Assembly: GCA_009704425.1 (NCBI GenBank)
Contig: WLEG01000114.1
Span: 1-6,087 of the forward strand
Length of the DNA stretch: 6,087 nucleotides
Direction of reading: 5' to 3'
Source: Actinomycetota bacterium
Lineage (GTDB): Bacteria; Actinomycetota; Acidimicrobiia; Acidimicrobiales; Ilumatobacteraceae
Shown in pieces: positions 5,286 through 6,087 of this stretch (its first letter is position 1; every line of letters begins with the position of its first letter). The notes under the pieces are model-generated. The model saw only the letters and a list, made by a program, of their open reading frames with translations, had not been told where the DNA came from and searched no databases. Both the position numbers and the translations under genes were made by a program.

Positions 5286-6087
5286 CGACCCCGTCGTCCT
5301 GGCCGTCACCGGGATGACGTGTGCCGCCTGCGCGGCGCGCATCGAGAAGAAGTTGAACAAACTCGACGGTGTGGTGGCCACGGTCAACTACGCCACCTCG
5401 AAGGCCACCGTCACCGGCCTGCACACCCGACCCGAAGCCGATGAACTCGTGAGTGTCATCGAGGGACTCGGTTACGGCGCCGTGGCACCCAACGTCGACG
5501 ACGGAGAATCCACGGTGGAGATCGCCACCGAGGCCCATCTGGTGGACATACGTCGCCGGTTGTCGGTGGCCGTCGTGTGCGCCGCACCGGTGATGGCGAT
5601 GTCGATGATCGGCGCGCTGCAGTTCGACGGATGGCAGTGGGTGTCGTTGGTGCTGGCCGCTCCGGTGTCCACGTGGTGCGCGTGGCCCTTCCACAAATCG
5701 GCGTGGCGAAACGCCGCGCATCGCACCACCACCATGGACACTCTCATCTCGTTGGGCGTCATCGCCGCCATGGCTTGGAGCCTGTGGGCTCTGGTGTTCG
5801 GCAACGCCGGCGAGATCGGCATGAAGATGAACATGAGCCTGTTGCCGCGCACGGAGTCGCACCACGGCGCGATGGTCCACGACGAGATCTATCTGGAGGT
5901 GGCCACCACCTTGGTGGCCTTCATCCTGGCCGGTCGTTGGTTCGAGGTTCGGGCCCGCCGACGCGCCGGTGACGCGTTGCGCGCGCTGTTGGATCTGGGT
6001 GCCAAGTCGGTGACGTTGTGGCGCGACGGAAACGAGACGGTCATCCCCATAGGTGCGCTGGGCGTGGGCGAGACGTTCGTGGTGCGG
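5254..6087 (+). CDS. Copper-translocating P1B-type ATPase, N-terminal part (3' partial, CopA/CtpA-like)
   Basis: The frame is open from ATG 5254 to the window edge (278 codons). The start is supported by GGAGG (5243-5247) six bases upstream, inside the chaperone gene. Residues of about 15-80 form an HMA domain with GMTCAAC (metal ligands C23 and C26). Hydrophobic segments at about 103-122, 128-146, 162-182 and 212-230 correspond to the first four membrane helices; HRTTTMDTLISLG (156-168) and ATTLVAFILAGRWFEVRARR (217-236) are typical of Cu+ ATPases. The actuator domain begins near 240. The membrane CPC metal site and the DKTGT phosphorylation site lie beyond the window, so function rests on the N-terminal half. 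The expected role is ATP-driven export of Cu(I), fed by the adjacent chaperone. The loop between helices 3 and 4 is rich in Met and His (M190, M192, M194, H203, H204, M207, H209). Confidence 0.92.
   Translation, partial: MKPDSKPSPVDDPVVLAVTGMTCAACAARIEKKLNKLDGVVATVNYATSKATVTGLHTRPEADELVSVIEGLGYGAVAPNVDDGESTVEIATEAHLVDIRRRLSVAVVCAAPVMAMSMIGALQFDGWQWVSLVLAAPVSTWCAWPFHKSAWRNAAHRTTTMDTLISLGVIAAMAWSLWALVFGNAGEIGMKMNMSLLPRTESHHGAMVHDEIYLEVATTLVAFILAGRWFEVRARRRAGDALRALLDLGAKSVTLWRDGNETVIPIGALGVGETFVVR

Noticed and set aside
4158..5387. 409-codon open frame on the - strand ending in CALRGSNPRPAD
   Set aside because: It lies antisense to the crotonase and copper chaperone genes, and its C-terminus is the reverse complement of tRNA-Lys. 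That peptide ending is a well-known artefact of translating antisense tRNA.
5206..5880. 224-codon - strand open frame opposite the copper ATPase
   Set aside because: His/Arg-rich shadow of the ATPase coding strand; the sense frame has an HMA domain and membrane helices.

Overview
The window is GC-rich, densely coded on the + strand, and reads as a high-GC actinobacterial chromosome. The Thr/Pro/Ala-rich linkers, heavy use of TTG, GTG and TCG codons, a GTG start without a Shine-Dalgarno, and a possible leaderless promoter would suit Acidimicrobiia (Ilumatobacter-like). That placement is inference only. No insertion sequence, CRISPR array, phage gene or origin was seen.

Left part (1-3943), cell surface and glycan: the window opens inside the C-terminus of an LPXTG surface protein (LPATG, membrane helix, Arg tail). 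Next comes a complete 498-aa glycoside hydrolase that looks like a GH79 heparanase/beta-glucuronidase. Its acid/base (E194, in NEP) and nucleophile (E323, in the WLTET...YGG context) are both recognisable, but it has no signal peptide. A 676-aa exported, LPXTG-anchored multidomain protein follows: signal peptide, probable choice-of-anchor K domain, three beta-sandwich repeats, Thr/Pro linker, LPTTG. So a cytosolic-looking uronidase sits between two wall-anchored proteins. A simple inferred model is that surface proteins bind or display at the wall while the hydrolase acts on imported uronic-acid oligosaccharides. No transporter or second sugar enzyme is in view to confirm this.

Middle (3944-4253): a strong branched inverted repeat with a UUCG hairpin (probable terminator), a short leader, tRNA-Lys(UUU) with encoded CCA, and a GC-rich hairpin just after the tRNA.

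Right part (4254-6087), metabolism and copper: an ECHDC3-like crotonase-family protein lacks both glutamates of classical enoyl-CoA hydratases. It is followed by a CopZ-type copper chaperone that overlaps by 32 bp the start of a CopA-type P-type copper ATPase, which runs off the right edge. The chaperone and pump form a tight copper-efflux pair. The ATPase has its own good Shine-Dalgarno inside the chaperone gene, and a +1 slip at the chaperone stop would fuse the two in frame.

Nothing here can be called a new system from sequence alone. The most distinctive points are the signal-less heparanase-like enzyme between sortase substrates, the perfect hairpin built into its last codons, and the chaperone/ATPase overlap.
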